Of a stretch of 40,759 bases of DNA, positions 7,730-16,089 are shown piece after piece. The stretch comes from Candidatus Woesebacteria bacterium (GTDB lineage: Bacteria; Patescibacteriota; Microgenomatia; UBA8517). Made by a program: the position numbers and the translations under genes. Numbering within the stretch: position 1 is the stretch's first letter; every line of letters starts with the position of its first letter. The DNA lies in contig JAFGPD010000027.1 of the NCBI GenBank assembly GCA_016926185.1, positions 1-40,759 of the forward strand. The letters are read 5' to 3'. The notes under the pieces are model-generated. The model did no database searches. It was not told the DNA's origin and saw only the letters and a list, made by a program, of their open reading frames with translations.

Positions 7730-8077
7730 ATGAAAAATATGTACAAAAAATCAAGTATTTATGGAACAATGAGCAGACCTAGAGTGTCTATTTCGAAATC
7801 AAATAAATATCTTTCCGCCCAATTGATCGATGATGAAAGAGCGAGAACTATTATTTCCGGTAGTGATAAAGATGTTAAAATTTCGAAAAATGATAAATCT
7901 AAGGAAATAGGTGATGGGAATAAGGTCATTAGGGCTTATAATTTGGGTATTGATTTGGCAAAAAAAGCAAAAAGCAAAAAGATAACAAGTGTTGTTTTTG
8001 ATAGGGGTAGATACAGATATCATGGACGTGTAAGAGCCTTGGCTGAAGGACTTAGAAAAGGAGGAATTAAACTATGA
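7730..8077 (+). CDS. rplR: 50S ribosomal protein L18 (uL18)
   Basis: L18 binds 5S rRNA together with L5 and L25. RPRVSISKSNKYLSAQLIDD and the C-terminal SVVFDRGRYRYHGRVRALAEGLRKGG match the family (F-D-R-G-x-Y-x-Y-H-G-R-V). Its 115 residues are standard. The last codons contain AAAGGAGG (8057-8064), a strong Shine-Dalgarno for rpsE, and the stop overlaps the rpsE start by 4 nt. Confidence 0.96.
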   Translation: MKNMYKKSSIYGTMSRPRVSISKSNKYLSAQLIDDERARTIISGSDKDVKISKNDKSKEIGDGNKVIRAYNLGIDLAKKAKSKKITSVVFDRGRYRYHGRVRALAEGLRKGGIKL

Positions 8078-8628
8078 CAGGATACATACCAAAAGAAGAA
8101 AAAGAATTTGAAGAAACAGTAATTGAGATCAAAAGGGTTAGTAAAAAAACCAAAGGAGGCAATACTATACGATTTACTGCACTTGTTGTTGTAGGAGACA
8201 AAAAGGGCAGGGTTGGAGTAGGATTATCAAAATCTCCTGATGTAAGAGGTGCTATAACAAAGGCTTTTGATCATGCTAAAAGGAGACTTATCACAGTTCC
8301 TCTTAAAGGTGATACTATTCCATATGGGGCGGAAGAAAAGTTTTCGGCTGCAAAAGTTATACTTAAACCAGCACCATCCGGTTCGGGAGTTGTTGCGGGA
8401 GGTCCTATGAGAGCAGTTCTGGAGGCTGCAGGAGTTAGAAATGCTGTGGGAAAGATATTGGGAACAACAAACAAGGCATCAAATGTATATGCGACCATCA
8501 ATGCTCTCAAAAAGATCGGTAAAATTGACAGAAAACTAAATGCAAGAAAAGACATTTTTGCAGCTAAAAAGGACAAAAAAAATGATGATAGAAAAAGTAC
8601 TAAAATCAAAAAAGCTAGTAAAAAATGA
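8074..8628 (+). CDS. rpsE: 30S ribosomal protein S5 (uS5)
   Basis: S5 helps fidelity and mRNA unwinding at the entry site. The double-stranded-RNA-binding-like domain has VVVGDKKGRVGVGLSKSPDV. The second domain carries PAPSGSGVVAGGPMRAVLEAAGVRNAVGKILGT, broken here by normal variation. A Lys/Asp-rich tail of about 30 residues extends it to 184. It has a good Shine-Dalgarno inside rplR. The next gene is rplO, overlapping by 4 nt, so rpmD (L30), usually located between them, is missing. Confidence 0.97.
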   Translation: MTGYIPKEEKEFEETVIEIKRVSKKTKGGNTIRFTALVVVGDKKGRVGVGLSKSPDVRGAITKAFDHAKRRLITVPLKGDTIPYGAEEKFSAAKVILKPAPSGSGVVAGGPMRAVLEAAGVRNAVGKILGTTNKASNVYATINALKKIGKIDRKLNARKDIFAAKKDKKNDDRKSTKIKKASKK

Positions 8629-9158
8629 AAAATAAATTACCAAAAACAGTAAAAAGAAGAAATAAGAGGGTGGGTAGAGGTTATGGCAGCGGTAAGGGTG
8701 GTCATACCACAGGTAGAGGAGTCAAGGGTCAAAGAGCCAGGACAAAGAATAACATTCTTTTTGAAGGTGTAAAGATGAAAAAGTCTTATTTTAAAAGACT
8801 TCCTTTGATGCGTGGAAAAGGGAAATTCAGATCAAAACCTAAACCCATCATTGTCAATCTAGATTATTTGAATTTACTAAGATCTAATACGAAGGTTGAT
8901 ATTAATACACTTATACAAGAGGGGATTGTTAAAAGGGATGATGCTGAAAGATTTGGTGTCAAAATATTGGGTGGCGGTGAGATCAAAAAGAAAATAATCG
9001 TAATGTTGCCAGTTTCCAAATCTGCAGCAAAACAGATAGAAAAAGCAGGAGGCAAGATAGTAGAGGTTTCCGAAAGTATAAACAAAAAAACAGAGAAGGA
9101 AGATAAGACAACTAGAAAGGGATCCAACTCAAAAGCAAAAACTAAAAAAAGTAAATAA
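8625..9158 (+). CDS. rplO: 50S ribosomal protein L15 (uL15)
   Basis: L15 is a late 50S assembly protein. The Gly/Arg/Lys-rich N-terminus (KRVGRGYGSGKGGHTTGRGVKG) is diagnostic when read as its usual R-G-x-G-S-G-x-G-x-T-x-G-R-G motif. The globular C-terminal domain follows, with GVKILGGGEIKKKIIV and SKSAAKQIEKAGGK. A Lys/Ser/Thr tail of about 25 residues extends it to 177, against about 145 in other bacteria. It is the last gene before the 105-nt gap ahead of secY. Confidence 0.95.
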   Translation: MKNKLPKTVKRRNKRVGRGYGSGKGGHTTGRGVKGQRARTKNNILFEGVKMKKSYFKRLPLMRGKGKFRSKPKPIIVNLDYLNLLRSNTKVDINTLIQEGIVKRDDAERFGVKILGGGEIKKKIIVMLPVSKSAAKQIEKAGGKIVEVSESINKKTEKEDKTTRKGSNSKAKTKKSK

Positions 9159-9176
9159 TATTGACCAGAGTAGTCT

Positions 9177-9205
9177 TTGAAATTGAAACCATAGGCTGTT
9201 ATCTT
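9177..9205 (+). promoter_or_regulatory. Possible promoter ahead of secY
   Basis: TTGAAA (9177-9182) and TATCTT (9200-9205) are separated by 17 nt in the 105-nt gap between rplO and secY. Transcription would start near 9212 and give a leader of about 50 nt. No terminator follows rplO, so this would be an internal promoter of the long operon. Confidence 0.4.
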
Positions 9206-9263
9206 AATTTAAGTTGTTGAACTCTTTGTGAATTTATAAAATATTTCTCAACTAAATCCATAA

Positions 9264-10544
9264 ATGCTAAATGATATCAAACAATTTTTTGGGAAAGCAT
9301 TTAAATCTCCTGAGATAAGAAAAAAACTTCTTATAACTGCAGGAATTTTAATTGTTTTTCGTCTGATGGCCCACATTCCTGCTGCTGGGATTGATAGAGT
9401 TTCACTTCAAAGGTTATTTTCTGGTAACGCACTCCTTTCACTTTTAGATGTGTTTTCCGGAGGAACATTAGCGAATTTTTCAATAATGGCCTTAGGTCTC
9501 ACACCTTATATAAACGCGTCAATAATTATCCAACTAATGACCTATGTGATCCCATCCCTGGAGGAACTTTCAAAAGAAGGTGAGTATGGCCAAGAAAAGA
9601 TGAATCAATATACTCGTTATATTACAGTTCCTCTGGCGATACTACAGTCATTCGGCATGTACACACTTTTGAAAAGTCAAGGAATTATCAGTAGTTTATC
9701 TGCTCTTCCTTTAATTGCACTTTTAATTACAATGACAACAGGATCTGTATTGGCAGTATGGTTTGGAGACTTGATAGAAGAATATGGTATAGGAAACGGC
9801 ACATCAACCTTAATATTTGCTGGTATAGTATCACGTCTTCCCGTTACGGTAAGCCAGTCTCTTATTACAATCTCCTCTCAGGATTATCTAAAAATTGCAA
9901 TATTTTTAGCAGTAGCGCTCATGATAATTGGACTTATTGTTTTTATGAATGAAGCGACAAGACAGGTTCCGATCAATTATGCTCGAAGGTTAGGGAGACA
10001 AACTTTAGGTGCTTCTTATCTTCCGCTTAGGCTGAACCAGGCTGGGGTTATTCCTATAATATTTGCAGTATCACTTGTTCTTATGCCTTCTTTGATCAGT
10101 CAGTTTTTGGCAAATGCACCAAACTTAAAAGTAGCCCAAATTGCCACCAAAATTGCTACATCTTTTAATCCACAATCCTTTTCGTATAACTTAGTTTATT
10201 TTCTTTTGGTTTTTGGATTTACATATTTTTATACTTCCGTTGTGTTCAATCCGGAAAAGATCGCGGAAAATCTGCAAAAGTCAGGAGGTTATATTCCCGG
10301 AATAAGGCCGGGAAAACAGACTGAGGAATATCTTACTGCAATATTAAATAGAATTACACTTGCCGGTGCTGCTTTTCTTGGTTTTATTGCGATACTTCCT
10401 TCGTTTTTCCAAAACGCTATCGGAGTGCAAAATCTGGCAATTGGCGGGACCGGAATCTTGATCGTTGTCTCGGTGGTTTTAGAACTTACACGTGACATGG
10501 AAGCACAACTTGTGATGAAAAGATACGACAGGTTTATTAGATAA
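9264..10544 (+). CDS. secY: Preprotein translocase subunit SecY
   Basis: SecY forms the protein-conducting channel of the inner membrane with SecE and SecG. The 426-residue protein has the ten-helix layout. The plug region follows LLDVFSGGTLANFSIMALGL, then PYINASIIIQLM, and the cytosolic loops include GQEKMNQYTRYIT and the basic RRLGRQTLGASYLPLRLNQAGVIPIIFA segment, both strongly conserved. The C-terminal loop has IRPGKQTEEYL. SecY is the only membrane protein in the ribosomal block. adk follows after 4 nt. Confidence 0.97.
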   Translation: MLNDIKQFFGKAFKSPEIRKKLLITAGILIVFRLMAHIPAAGIDRVSLQRLFSGNALLSLLDVFSGGTLANFSIMALGLTPYINASIIIQLMTYVIPSLEELSKEGEYGQEKMNQYTRYITVPLAILQSFGMYTLLKSQGIISSLSALPLIALLITMTTGSVLAVWFGDLIEEYGIGNGTSTLIFAGIVSRLPVTVSQSLITISSQDYLKIAIFLAVALMIIGLIVFMNEATRQVPINYARRLGRQTLGASYLPLRLNQAGVIPIIFAVSLVLMPSLISQFLANAPNLKVAQIATKIATSFNPQSFSYNLVYFLLVFGFTYFYTSVVFNPEKIAENLQKSGGYIPGIRPGKQTEEYLTAILNRITLAGAAFLGFIAILPSFFQNAIGVQNLAIGGTGILIVVSVVLELTRDMEAQLVMKRYDRFIR

Positions 10545-10548
10545 AAAT

Positions 10549-11199
10549 ATGAACTATATAATTATGGGGCCTCAAGGTTCCGGAAAAGGTACACAGGCTA
10601 AAATAATTGCGGAAAAGCTTGGGCTTTTCCATATGGAAAGTGGAAAAATGCTTCGGGTTATGGCAAAAACTGACAAAAGAATAAGGAATATGGTAAAAAA
10701 AGGACTGCTTGTTCCAGACCGGGAGACAATAAATTATATTGAAAAACATTTAACAGATAACAATGCCGGATTTGATAATTTGATATTTGATGGCTACCCA
10801 AGAACCTTAAGTCAATTTGAGCTACTTGTTAAATGGTTGAGATCTAAAGGTAAAGATATTGATTATATTATCTTTCTCAATGTCAGTGAGGATGAGTCTG
10901 TGAAAAGACTTTCCTCAAGAAGAACTTGTAGTAAGTGTGGTGAAGTATACAACTTGATTACTAATCCTCCATCAAAGCAAAATGCCTGTAATTGTGGAGG
11001 AGAGTTATTCCAAAGGGAAGATGACAAGCCAGATACTATAAGAAAGAGGTTAAATATTTTTAATAGTCAAACTAAGCCAATAATTGAAAAAGTAAGGGAA
11101 GATGGTAAGTTGATAGAAGTTGACGGTGAAAGGGATATAGATGTAATTTCTAATGATATTATTGCACGTTTAAAGGAGAAGAATGTCCGGCACAATTAA
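10549..11199 (+). CDS. adk: Adenylate kinase
   Basis: The enzyme makes two ADP from ATP and AMP in the cytosol and sets the adenylate energy charge. The P-loop GPQGSGKGT is at residues 7-15. FDGYPRTLSQ (an F-D-G-F-P-R variant) binds AMP. The LID domain has four Cys (127, 130, 147 and 149), a zinc-type LID as in many Gram-positive bacteria. DKPDTIRKRL is the conserved Arg segment. Its 216 residues are normal. The gene overlaps map by 17 nt, as in the common secY-adk-map cluster. Confidence 0.96.
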   Translation: MNYIIMGPQGSGKGTQAKIIAEKLGLFHMESGKMLRVMAKTDKRIRNMVKKGLLVPDRETINYIEKHLTDNNAGFDNLIFDGYPRTLSQFELLVKWLRSKGKDIDYIIFLNVSEDESVKRLSSRRTCSKCGEVYNLITNPPSKQNACNCGGELFQREDDKPDTIRKRLNIFNSQTKPIIEKVREDGKLIEVDGERDIDVISNDIIARLKEKNVRHN

Positions 11200-11941
11200 A
11201 CCTAAAAATAAGACCGATCAGAAAAAAATGATCGAGAGTGGAAAGAGGCTGTCTTACGTTAAAAATAGACTTAAAGAGGCTGTAAAGATAGGGGTGTCGG
11301 CTAAGCAGATAGAAGACCTGGCTGTTAAGCTGATCAAAAAAGAAGAGGGAAAGGCTTCGTTTAAAATGGTCCCGAACTACGATTGGGCAACCTGTATAAA
11401 CGTTAATGAAGGGATTGTGCATGGCATCCCCAAAAAAGAGATAGTCTTTCAAAAGGGTGATGTAGTTAGTGTTGATGTAGGAATATATTATGATGGTTTT
11501 CATACTGATACATCCTTTACTCTTGGGTTGGAAGTAGATGAAAAGACAGAGAAATTCCTAGAGATTGGGGAAAAGACGTTAAATAGTGCGATTGAGAAAG
11601 CCAAACCTGGAAATAGAATATATGATATATCAAAATCTATTGAGGACATGTTGAAAAAAAGTGGATACACACCTATAAAAGCACTTGTTGGACATGGGAT
11701 AGGCAGGCAGTTGCACGAGGAGCCTCAGATACCTTGTTATACATCGGGTGAATACAAAGATAGTCCGGTAATACCTGACGGAGCCTGTATGGCAATAGAG
11801 GTTATGTATAGTTTTGGAAGTGAAAAGCTAGTATTAGATGAGGATGGGTGGACAATTGTGACCAGTGATGGTAAAATATCAGCACTTTTTGAGGATACTG
11901 TAATTGCTGCCAAAGGAGGCACGAGAGTGTTAACCGCGTGA
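11183..11941 (+). CDS. map: Methionine aminopeptidase, type I
   Basis: This is a metal-dependent protease that removes the initiator Met from nascent proteins. The five metal ligands can be placed: the Asp residues in VDVGIYYDGFHTDT, the His in GHGIGRQLHEEP, the Glu in AIEVMYSF and the Glu in LFEDT. CINVNEGIVHGIP is the substrate-pocket motif of type I enzymes. It has 252 residues. The ATG at 11183 lies inside adk and is preceded by AAGGAGAAG, which decides this start. Confidence 0.96.
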   Translation: MSGTIKPKNKTDQKKMIESGKRLSYVKNRLKEAVKIGVSAKQIEDLAVKLIKKEEGKASFKMVPNYDWATCINVNEGIVHGIPKKEIVFQKGDVVSVDVGIYYDGFHTDTSFTLGLEVDEKTEKFLEIGEKTLNSAIEKAKPGNRIYDISKSIEDMLKKSGYTPIKALVGHGIGRQLHEEPQIPCYTSGEYKDSPVIPDGACMAIEVMYSFGSEKLVLDEDGWTIVTSDGKISALFEDTVIAAKGGTRVLTA

Positions 11942-11971
11942 GAACGTGGGTTTTTTGTGGTTTAAAAAATT

Positions 11972-12205
11972 ATGAAAAAAGAGGATACAAAGATCGTTGA
12001 AGGAGAGGTGCTGGAAGCCCTTCCTAATACAATGTTTAAAGTAAAACTTGACGATCATAGCAATGTCGTTGCAACCCTAAAAGGAAAGCTTCGAAGAAGT
12101 TATGTCAGGATCTTTCCGGGTGATCGAGTAAAGATAGAAATGACAAAGTATGATCGAGAAAGAGGAAGGATAGTTTTTAAGTTCAAATCAAAAAAGAGAA
12201 GATAA
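11972..12205 (+). CDS. infA: Translation initiation factor IF-1
   Basis: IF-1 is a single S1/OB-fold protein that occupies the 30S A site during initiation. [32 protein letters not shown] and [23 protein letters not shown] follow the family consensus closely (with G-K-x-R, then P-G-D-x-V). Its 77 residues are slightly longer than the usual 72. It lies between map and rpmJ, the usual order, with a 1-nt gap to rpmJ. Confidence 0.96.
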   Translation: MKKEDTKIVEGEVLEALPNTMFKVKLDDHSNVVATLKGKLRRSYVRIFPGDRVKIEMTKYDRERGRIVFKFKSKKRR

Positions 12206-12206
12206 C

Positions 12207-12320
12207 ATGAAAGTACAAAGTTCAGTTAAAAAAAGATGCAAAGACTGCAAAATCGTAAGGAGAAAAGGTAAGATTTATGTTATTTGCAAAAACCCTCGTC
12301 ACAAGCAGAGACAAGGTTGA
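12207..12320 (+). CDS. rpmJ: 50S ribosomal protein L36 (bL36), zinc-binding
   Basis: This short ORF encodes 37 residues from the ATG at 12207 to the TGA at 12320. The start [15 protein letters not shown] and the zinc ligands C11, C14, C27 and H32 are the L36 hallmark, followed by a basic tail. It lies between infA and rpsM, the standard position. In the 50S subunit it binds 23S rRNA near the factor-binding region. Confidence 0.96.
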   Translation: MKVQSSVKKRCKDCKIVRRKGKIYVICKNPRHKQRQG

Positions 12321-12365
12321 TCCTTAAGTTTTTTCATGAAAGGGTATTAAAGATATTAATAAAAT

Positions 12366-12779
12366 ATGCCAAGAATAGCAGGAGTAGATCTAAAAGATGA
12401 GTGGAATGTAGACTATGCCTTAACCAACATTAAAGGTATAGGTTGGTCGCGTTCAAAAAAGATATTAAATGAACTTAAAATCGAGAACAAGAAGAAAGTT
12501 GGTAAACTTACTAATGATGACATAAAAAACATTGCATCAAAGTTGGAAGCTGTTCCAACAGAAGGGGAACTGGTCAGACAAGTCAGGGCAGACATTCAAA
12601 GGCTTAAAGTTACAGGAACCTATAGAGGTGTGAGACATTCCAGGAACTTGCCTGTAAGGGGACAAAGGACTAGAAGCAATTCTAGAACAAAAAGAGGTAA
12701 GAGAAAAACTGTAGGAGCATTTAGAAAAGAAGCTTTGACAAAGATGCAGCAACAGACAAAGACAAAGTCTGACGAATAA
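12366..12779 (+). CDS. rpsM: 30S ribosomal protein S13 (uS13)
   Basis: S13 is in the 30S head and contacts tRNA and the inter-subunit bridge with L5. PRIAGVDLKDEWNVDYALTNIKGIG is the usual start, with the helix-two-turn-helix region following. The C-terminal GVRHSRNLPVRGQRTRSNSRTKRG is the highly conserved basic tail. Its 137 residues carry about 15 extra at the C-terminus. It follows rpmJ after 45 nt. Confidence 0.97.
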   Translation: MPRIAGVDLKDEWNVDYALTNIKGIGWSRSKKILNELKIENKKKVGKLTNDDIKNIASKLEAVPTEGELVRQVRADIQRLKVTGTYRGVRHSRNLPVRGQRTRSNSRTKRGKRKTVGAFRKEALTKMQQQTKTKSDE

Positions 12780-12785
12780 AATAAT

Positions 12786-13184
12786 ATGGCAACAAGTGTT
12801 AAAAAAATAAATACGAAAAGTAAAGCAAAAAAGAAGGTTGAAATTGGAAGGATCTATATTTCAGCTTCATTCAATAATACCTTGGTGAATATTACCGATG
12901 AGGAAGGAAATACTTTGGTTTGGGGATCCGCAGGAGCCTCTGGTTTTAAGGGTACGAGAAAATCTACACCTTATGCGGCAACTACTGCAGTGGAAAAAGT
13001 CGTACAGGAGGCCAAGGATAATTTGGGACTTAAAGAAGTGGAAGTATTTGTTAAAGGTCCTGGGCCTGGAAGAGATGCTTCCTTGAGAGCAATAAAGGCA
13101 GGCGGTTTGAAAATATCGGCAATTTCAGACCTTACACCAATGCCACATAACGGACCGAGACCTAAAAAGAAAAGGAGAGTATAA
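12786..13184 (+). CDS. rpsK: 30S ribosomal protein S11 (uS11)
   Basis: S11 forms part of the 30S platform near the E-site mRNA. GRIYISASFNNTLVNITDEEGN, then WGSAGASGFKGTRKSTPYAA, and the C-terminal KGPGPGRDASLRAIKAGGLKISAISDLTPMPHNGPRPKKKRR, each in family order, make the call certain. Its 132 residues are normal. Confidence 0.97.
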   Translation: MATSVKKINTKSKAKKKVEIGRIYISASFNNTLVNITDEEGNTLVWGSAGASGFKGTRKSTPYAATTAVEKVVQEAKDNLGLKEVEVFVKGPGPGRDASLRAIKAGGLKISAISDLTPMPHNGPRPKKKRRV

Positions 13185-13198
13185 ATAGATTTAAAAAA

Positions 13199-13795
13199 AT
13201 GGCAAGACAAGCAGGACCAAAAGATAGATTAAGCAGACGTGAAGGGTTTGACCTATTTGGTAAAGGTGCAAAATTGACACGACTTACTGTGCCACCAGGA
13301 ATGCATGGACCAAAAGGCACAAGAAGGAAGTCTCAATATAACATGCAGTTGAGGGAAAAGCAGAAAGTCAAAAGAATGTATGGAGTTATGGAAAGACAAT
13401 TCAAAAATTATATTGAAAAGGCATTTAAGTCCAAGGGTAACACTGGCGAGAGCCTTTTGTCACTTTTGGAAAGAAGACTTGATAATGTGATATTCAGATT
13501 GGGATTTGCCACAACCAGACCAGCAGCAAGACAGCTCGTGTCACATAAACATGTGTTGATTGATGGTAAGAAAGTAAACATCCCTTCTTATAGCGTAAAA
13601 GTTGGGCAGACAATAACTATTACCAAAAAGGCTCAGGAAATACCTGCAGTTAGAAAACAATTACAGGAAGATGTTAACTTGCCATCTTGGCTTAGGAGAA
13701 AAGCTATCGCAGGAAATATTAAGAAACTACCTACAATAAATGATATTGCAGAACCAATTTCTATTCAGGATATTGTTGAGTTTTATTCTAGATAG
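13199..13795 (+). CDS. rpsD: 30S ribosomal protein S4 (uS4), Cys-free form
   Basis: S4 begins 30S assembly by binding the five-way junction of 16S rRNA. The N-terminal GPKDRLSRREGFDLFGKG is the S4 pattern, but the usual zinc Cys residues are replaced. The S4 RNA-binding domain is at about residues 95-155: LERRLDNVIFRLGFATTRPAARQLVSHKHVLIDGKKVNIPSY. The C-terminus PSWLRRKAIAGNIKKLP and DIVEFYSR are also typical. It has 198 residues. Confidence 0.97.
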   Translation: MARQAGPKDRLSRREGFDLFGKGAKLTRLTVPPGMHGPKGTRRKSQYNMQLREKQKVKRMYGVMERQFKNYIEKAFKSKGNTGESLLSLLERRLDNVIFRLGFATTRPAARQLVSHKHVLIDGKKVNIPSYSVKVGQTITITKKAQEIPAVRKQLQEDVNLPSWLRRKAIAGNIKKLPTINDIAEPISIQDIVEFYSR

Positions 13796-13816
13796 TTTGT
13801 AAGGAGGTGATTTTTT

Positions 13817-14731
13817 ATGGAAGATATTTTATTTGAAACAATAACAGAAAAAGAAAAAGACGGATACGCCAAATTTGTTATTACACCATTACCCCAGGGA
13901 TATGGAGTGACATTGGGAAACTCTCTCAGAAGAGTTCTTTTGTCAAGTTTGCCAGGGGCAGTAATAACCACAGCAAGAATTTCAGGAGTAAAGCACCAAT
14001 TTTCATCTTTGAAGGGCATGAAAGAGGATGTTGTAGAACTTATTTTGAATTTGAAGAAAGTCAGATTTGTTTATGATGGAGACAAGCCAGTTAAAGCGTC
14101 AATTAAAGCGGAAGGTCCTGGAGAAGTACTGGCAAAAGATATTCAAGTAGAGTCTACAGTTAAACTGGTCAATCCTGATCAGCCTATTGCTGTACTTTCA
14201 AAGGATGCAAAACTTTCAGCTAAGTTTGAAATAGAGTCGGGTATTGGATATTCACCAGCAGATGACAGGGCTACCGGTGAGGTCGGTCTTATACCTTTGG
14301 ATGCCTCATTCTCGCCAATAACAAGAGTGAACTATAAAGTTGAGGAAACCCGTGTTGGGAGACTGACAAACTACGATAAGCTGACTTTGGAAGTATGGAC
14401 GGATGGAAGTGTTACACCCAAGGATGCTTTGAAGAAATCTTCTGAAATACTGATATCTTACTTTAAACAGATTGTGAACCCAAAAAAGGTTGAAAAAGAA
14501 GAAAAGGAAAAGGAAGATGGACTAGGTCCAGAGGGAAAACTTTCAGTTGAGGAAATAAGTCTACCTACTCGTGTTGCTAATGCTTTGGTAAAAGCAGGAT
14601 ACGAAACAGTAGAAGATCTCGTTTATGCAAAAAAGGAGGACTTAGTTAAGGTGAGAAATCTAGGTGAAAAATCCGTTAAGATCATTGAAGCTGCACTTGG
14701 AGAGAAAGATCTTGAGTTTAAGGAGGAGTGA
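13817..14731 (+). CDS. rpoA: DNA-directed RNA polymerase alpha subunit
   Basis: Alpha dimerises to nucleate RNA polymerase and contacts promoter UP elements. The N-terminal domain has FVITPLPQGYGVTLGNSLRRVLLSSLPGAVI and the VDRLTNYDKL-like segment VGRLTNYDKLTLEVWTDGS. A charged linker at about residues 225-240 leads to the C-terminal domain with LPTRVANALVKAGYETVEDL and VRNLGEKSVKII. Its 304 residues are normal. The start is fixed by a perfect Shine-Dalgarno sequence, AAGGAGGTGA, at 13801-13810, one of the strongest in the window. Confidence 0.97.
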   Translation: MEDILFETITEKEKDGYAKFVITPLPQGYGVTLGNSLRRVLLSSLPGAVITTARISGVKHQFSSLKGMKEDVVELILNLKKVRFVYDGDKPVKASIKAEGPGEVLAKDIQVESTVKLVNPDQPIAVLSKDAKLSAKFEIESGIGYSPADDRATGEVGLIPLDASFSPITRVNYKVEETRVGRLTNYDKLTLEVWTDGSVTPKDALKKSSEILISYFKQIVNPKKVEKEEKEKEDGLGPEGKLSVEEISLPTRVANALVKAGYETVEDLVYAKKEDLVKVRNLGEKSVKIIEAALGEKDLEFKEE

Positions 14732-14735
14732 ATTT

Positions 14736-15170
14736 ATGAAAAAACGTAAAATTGGAATTAAACTCTCAAGAGGTCAAGCAGCTCGCAAGGCTCTTTTTAG
14801 ATCGCTAATAGGGGCTTTGGTTGAGCGTGGATCTATTGAGACCACTGAAACAAAGGCTAAAGCCATTGAGGGTAAAATTGCCAAATTAGTAATATCAGCA
14901 AAGAACGATAATGTTACCAGTAGAAGGAAGATCTATTCTTTTTTTGGCAATAACAGAAAGATCACCGATGAGCTTTTTGATATTGTCAAGAAAAATTTTT
15001 CCAAAAGAAACGCTGGTTTCACAAGGATCGTGAAGTTGCCGACAAGAAGAGGTGATGGAGCTCGAATGGTAAATATCGAGTGGGTCAAAGATAAAACCAC
15101 TTTGGAAAAAGAGCCAAAAAAAGAAAAACAGGTCAAAAATGTCAGAAAGCAGATTAAAAGTAAAAAATAG
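14736..15170 (+). CDS. rplQ: 50S ribosomal protein L17 (bL17)
   Basis: L17 is near the exit tunnel. KLSRGQAARKALFRSLIGALVERGSIETTETKAKAIEGKIAKLV follows the bacterial L17 consensus (with R-x-x-x-R-x-L-x-x-x-L). RIVKLPTRRGDGARMVNIEWV is the C-terminal signature. I place the start at the ATG at 14736, giving 144 residues, because AAGGAGGAG (14720-14728) is just upstream; a longer frame reaches back into rpoA without family similarity. Confidence 0.95.
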   Translation: MKKRKIGIKLSRGQAARKALFRSLIGALVERGSIETTETKAKAIEGKIAKLVISAKNDNVTSRRKIYSFFGNNRKITDELFDIVKKNFSKRNAGFTRIVKLPTRRGDGARMVNIEWVKDKTTLEKEPKKEKQVKNVRKQIKSKK

Positions 15171-15179
15171 ATCTTAATT

Positions 15180-15617
15180 ATGAAGACTTATCAAACCAAA
15201 TCAAAGGATATTAAAAGATATTGGCATCTTGTGGATGTTGATGGGAAAGTATTGGGCAGAGTTGCAACTCAAATTGCTCAGCTTCTCATGGGTAAATACA
15301 AAAAAGATTATGTTAATAATTATGACATGGGAGATTATGTTGTGGTGATTAACGCCTCAAAGGTCGAAGTTACGGGCAGAAAAAAAGATCAAAAAGTATA
15401 CTACAGACATTCAGGTTATCCCGGAAATCTCAAAGAGATCACATTTAAAAAATATCTAGAGGACGATCCGGGGAAGATCATTGAAATTGCAGTATCGGGT
15501 ATGCTTCCTAAAAACCGTTTGCACAAAAAAAGAATGTCTAGATTGAAAACTTTTTCTGGTAACGACCATATTTATGAAGACAAATTCGTAAAAGCGAAAA
15601 AAAACAAAAAAGAGTAA
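15180..15617 (+). CDS. rplM: 50S ribosomal protein L13 (uL13)
   Basis: L13 is an early 50S assembly protein. The start MKTYQTKSKDIKRYWHLVDVDGKVLGRVATQIAQLLMGK follows the family in parts (W-x-x-x-D-A-x-x-x-x-L-G-R-x-A). NAxKVxVTGRKxxQKxYYRHSGYPG-type residues are at about 58-80, and AVSGMLPKNRLHKKRMSRLKTF is the C-terminal signature. Its 145 residues are normal. It pairs with rpsI as in most genomes. Confidence 0.97.
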   Translation: MKTYQTKSKDIKRYWHLVDVDGKVLGRVATQIAQLLMGKYKKDYVNNYDMGDYVVVINASKVEVTGRKKDQKVYYRHSGYPGNLKEITFKKYLEDDPGKIIEIAVSGMLPKNRLHKKRMSRLKTFSGNDHIYEDKFVKAKKNKKE

Positions 15618-15628
15618 AATAGCATATT

Positions 15629-16042
15629 ATGCCAAAGAAGAAAAACAAAAAAGACTATACATATGCGGTAGGTCGAAGGAGATCTGCTTCCGCCAGGGTA
15701 AGACTTTTTAGAGGAAAAGGAGAGAGCACTGTTAATGGCAAACCTGCAGACAAATATTTTGTTGGTTCAATAATTGAGAATAAATGGAAAAAACCCTTTA
15801 TGGTTATTGATGAAGTAGATAAATATTACTTCACTGCAAAGGTAACAGGTGGTGGTAAACAAGGACAGTTGAATGCGGTTTTGCTGGGAGTCTCCAGAGC
15901 TTTGTCAAAGCTTGAAGAAGAAAAGTATAGAATTCCGCTCAAAAAGGCAGGTCTTTTAACAAGGGATTCCCGTGTTAGGGAACGAAGAAAAGTGGGAACC
16001 GGAGGAAAGGCGAGAAGGAAGAAGCAGTCTCCAAAACGATAA
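15629..16042 (+). CDS. rpsI: 30S ribosomal protein S9 (uS9)
   Basis: The C-terminal tail of S9 reaches the P-site tRNA anticodon loop. YAVGRRRSASARVRLFRGKGE is the usual start; VTGGGKQGQLNAVLLGVSRAL and the basic C-terminal GLLTRDSRVRERRKVGTGGKARRKKQSPKR end in the expected K-R. It has 137 residues. It is the last gene of the ribosomal block, and the next gene is convergent. Confidence 0.97.
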   Translation: MPKKKNKKDYTYAVGRRRSASARVRLFRGKGESTVNGKPADKYFVGSIIENKWKKPFMVIDEVDKYYFTAKVTGGGKQGQLNAVLLGVSRALSKLEEEKYRIPLKKAGLLTRDSRVRERRKVGTGGKARRKKQSPKR

Positions 16043-16060
16043 AATACTTGCACAGTATTT
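16042..16060 (+). terminator. Weak hairpin after rpsI
   Basis: AAATACT (16042-16048) pairs with AGTATTT (16054-16060) around TGCAC directly after the rpsI stop. The stem is AT-rich and lacks a T tract, so termination here is only plausible. The 47-nt gap to the convergent surface-protein gene holds nothing else I can see. Confidence 0.3.
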
Positions 16061-16089
16061 ACTTCAGAAAAATCCAACAATTTTTATAA

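Noticed and set aside
8625-9158. Possible hidden rpmD in or near rplO
   Set aside because: No frame between rpsE and secY other than rplO has L30 features.
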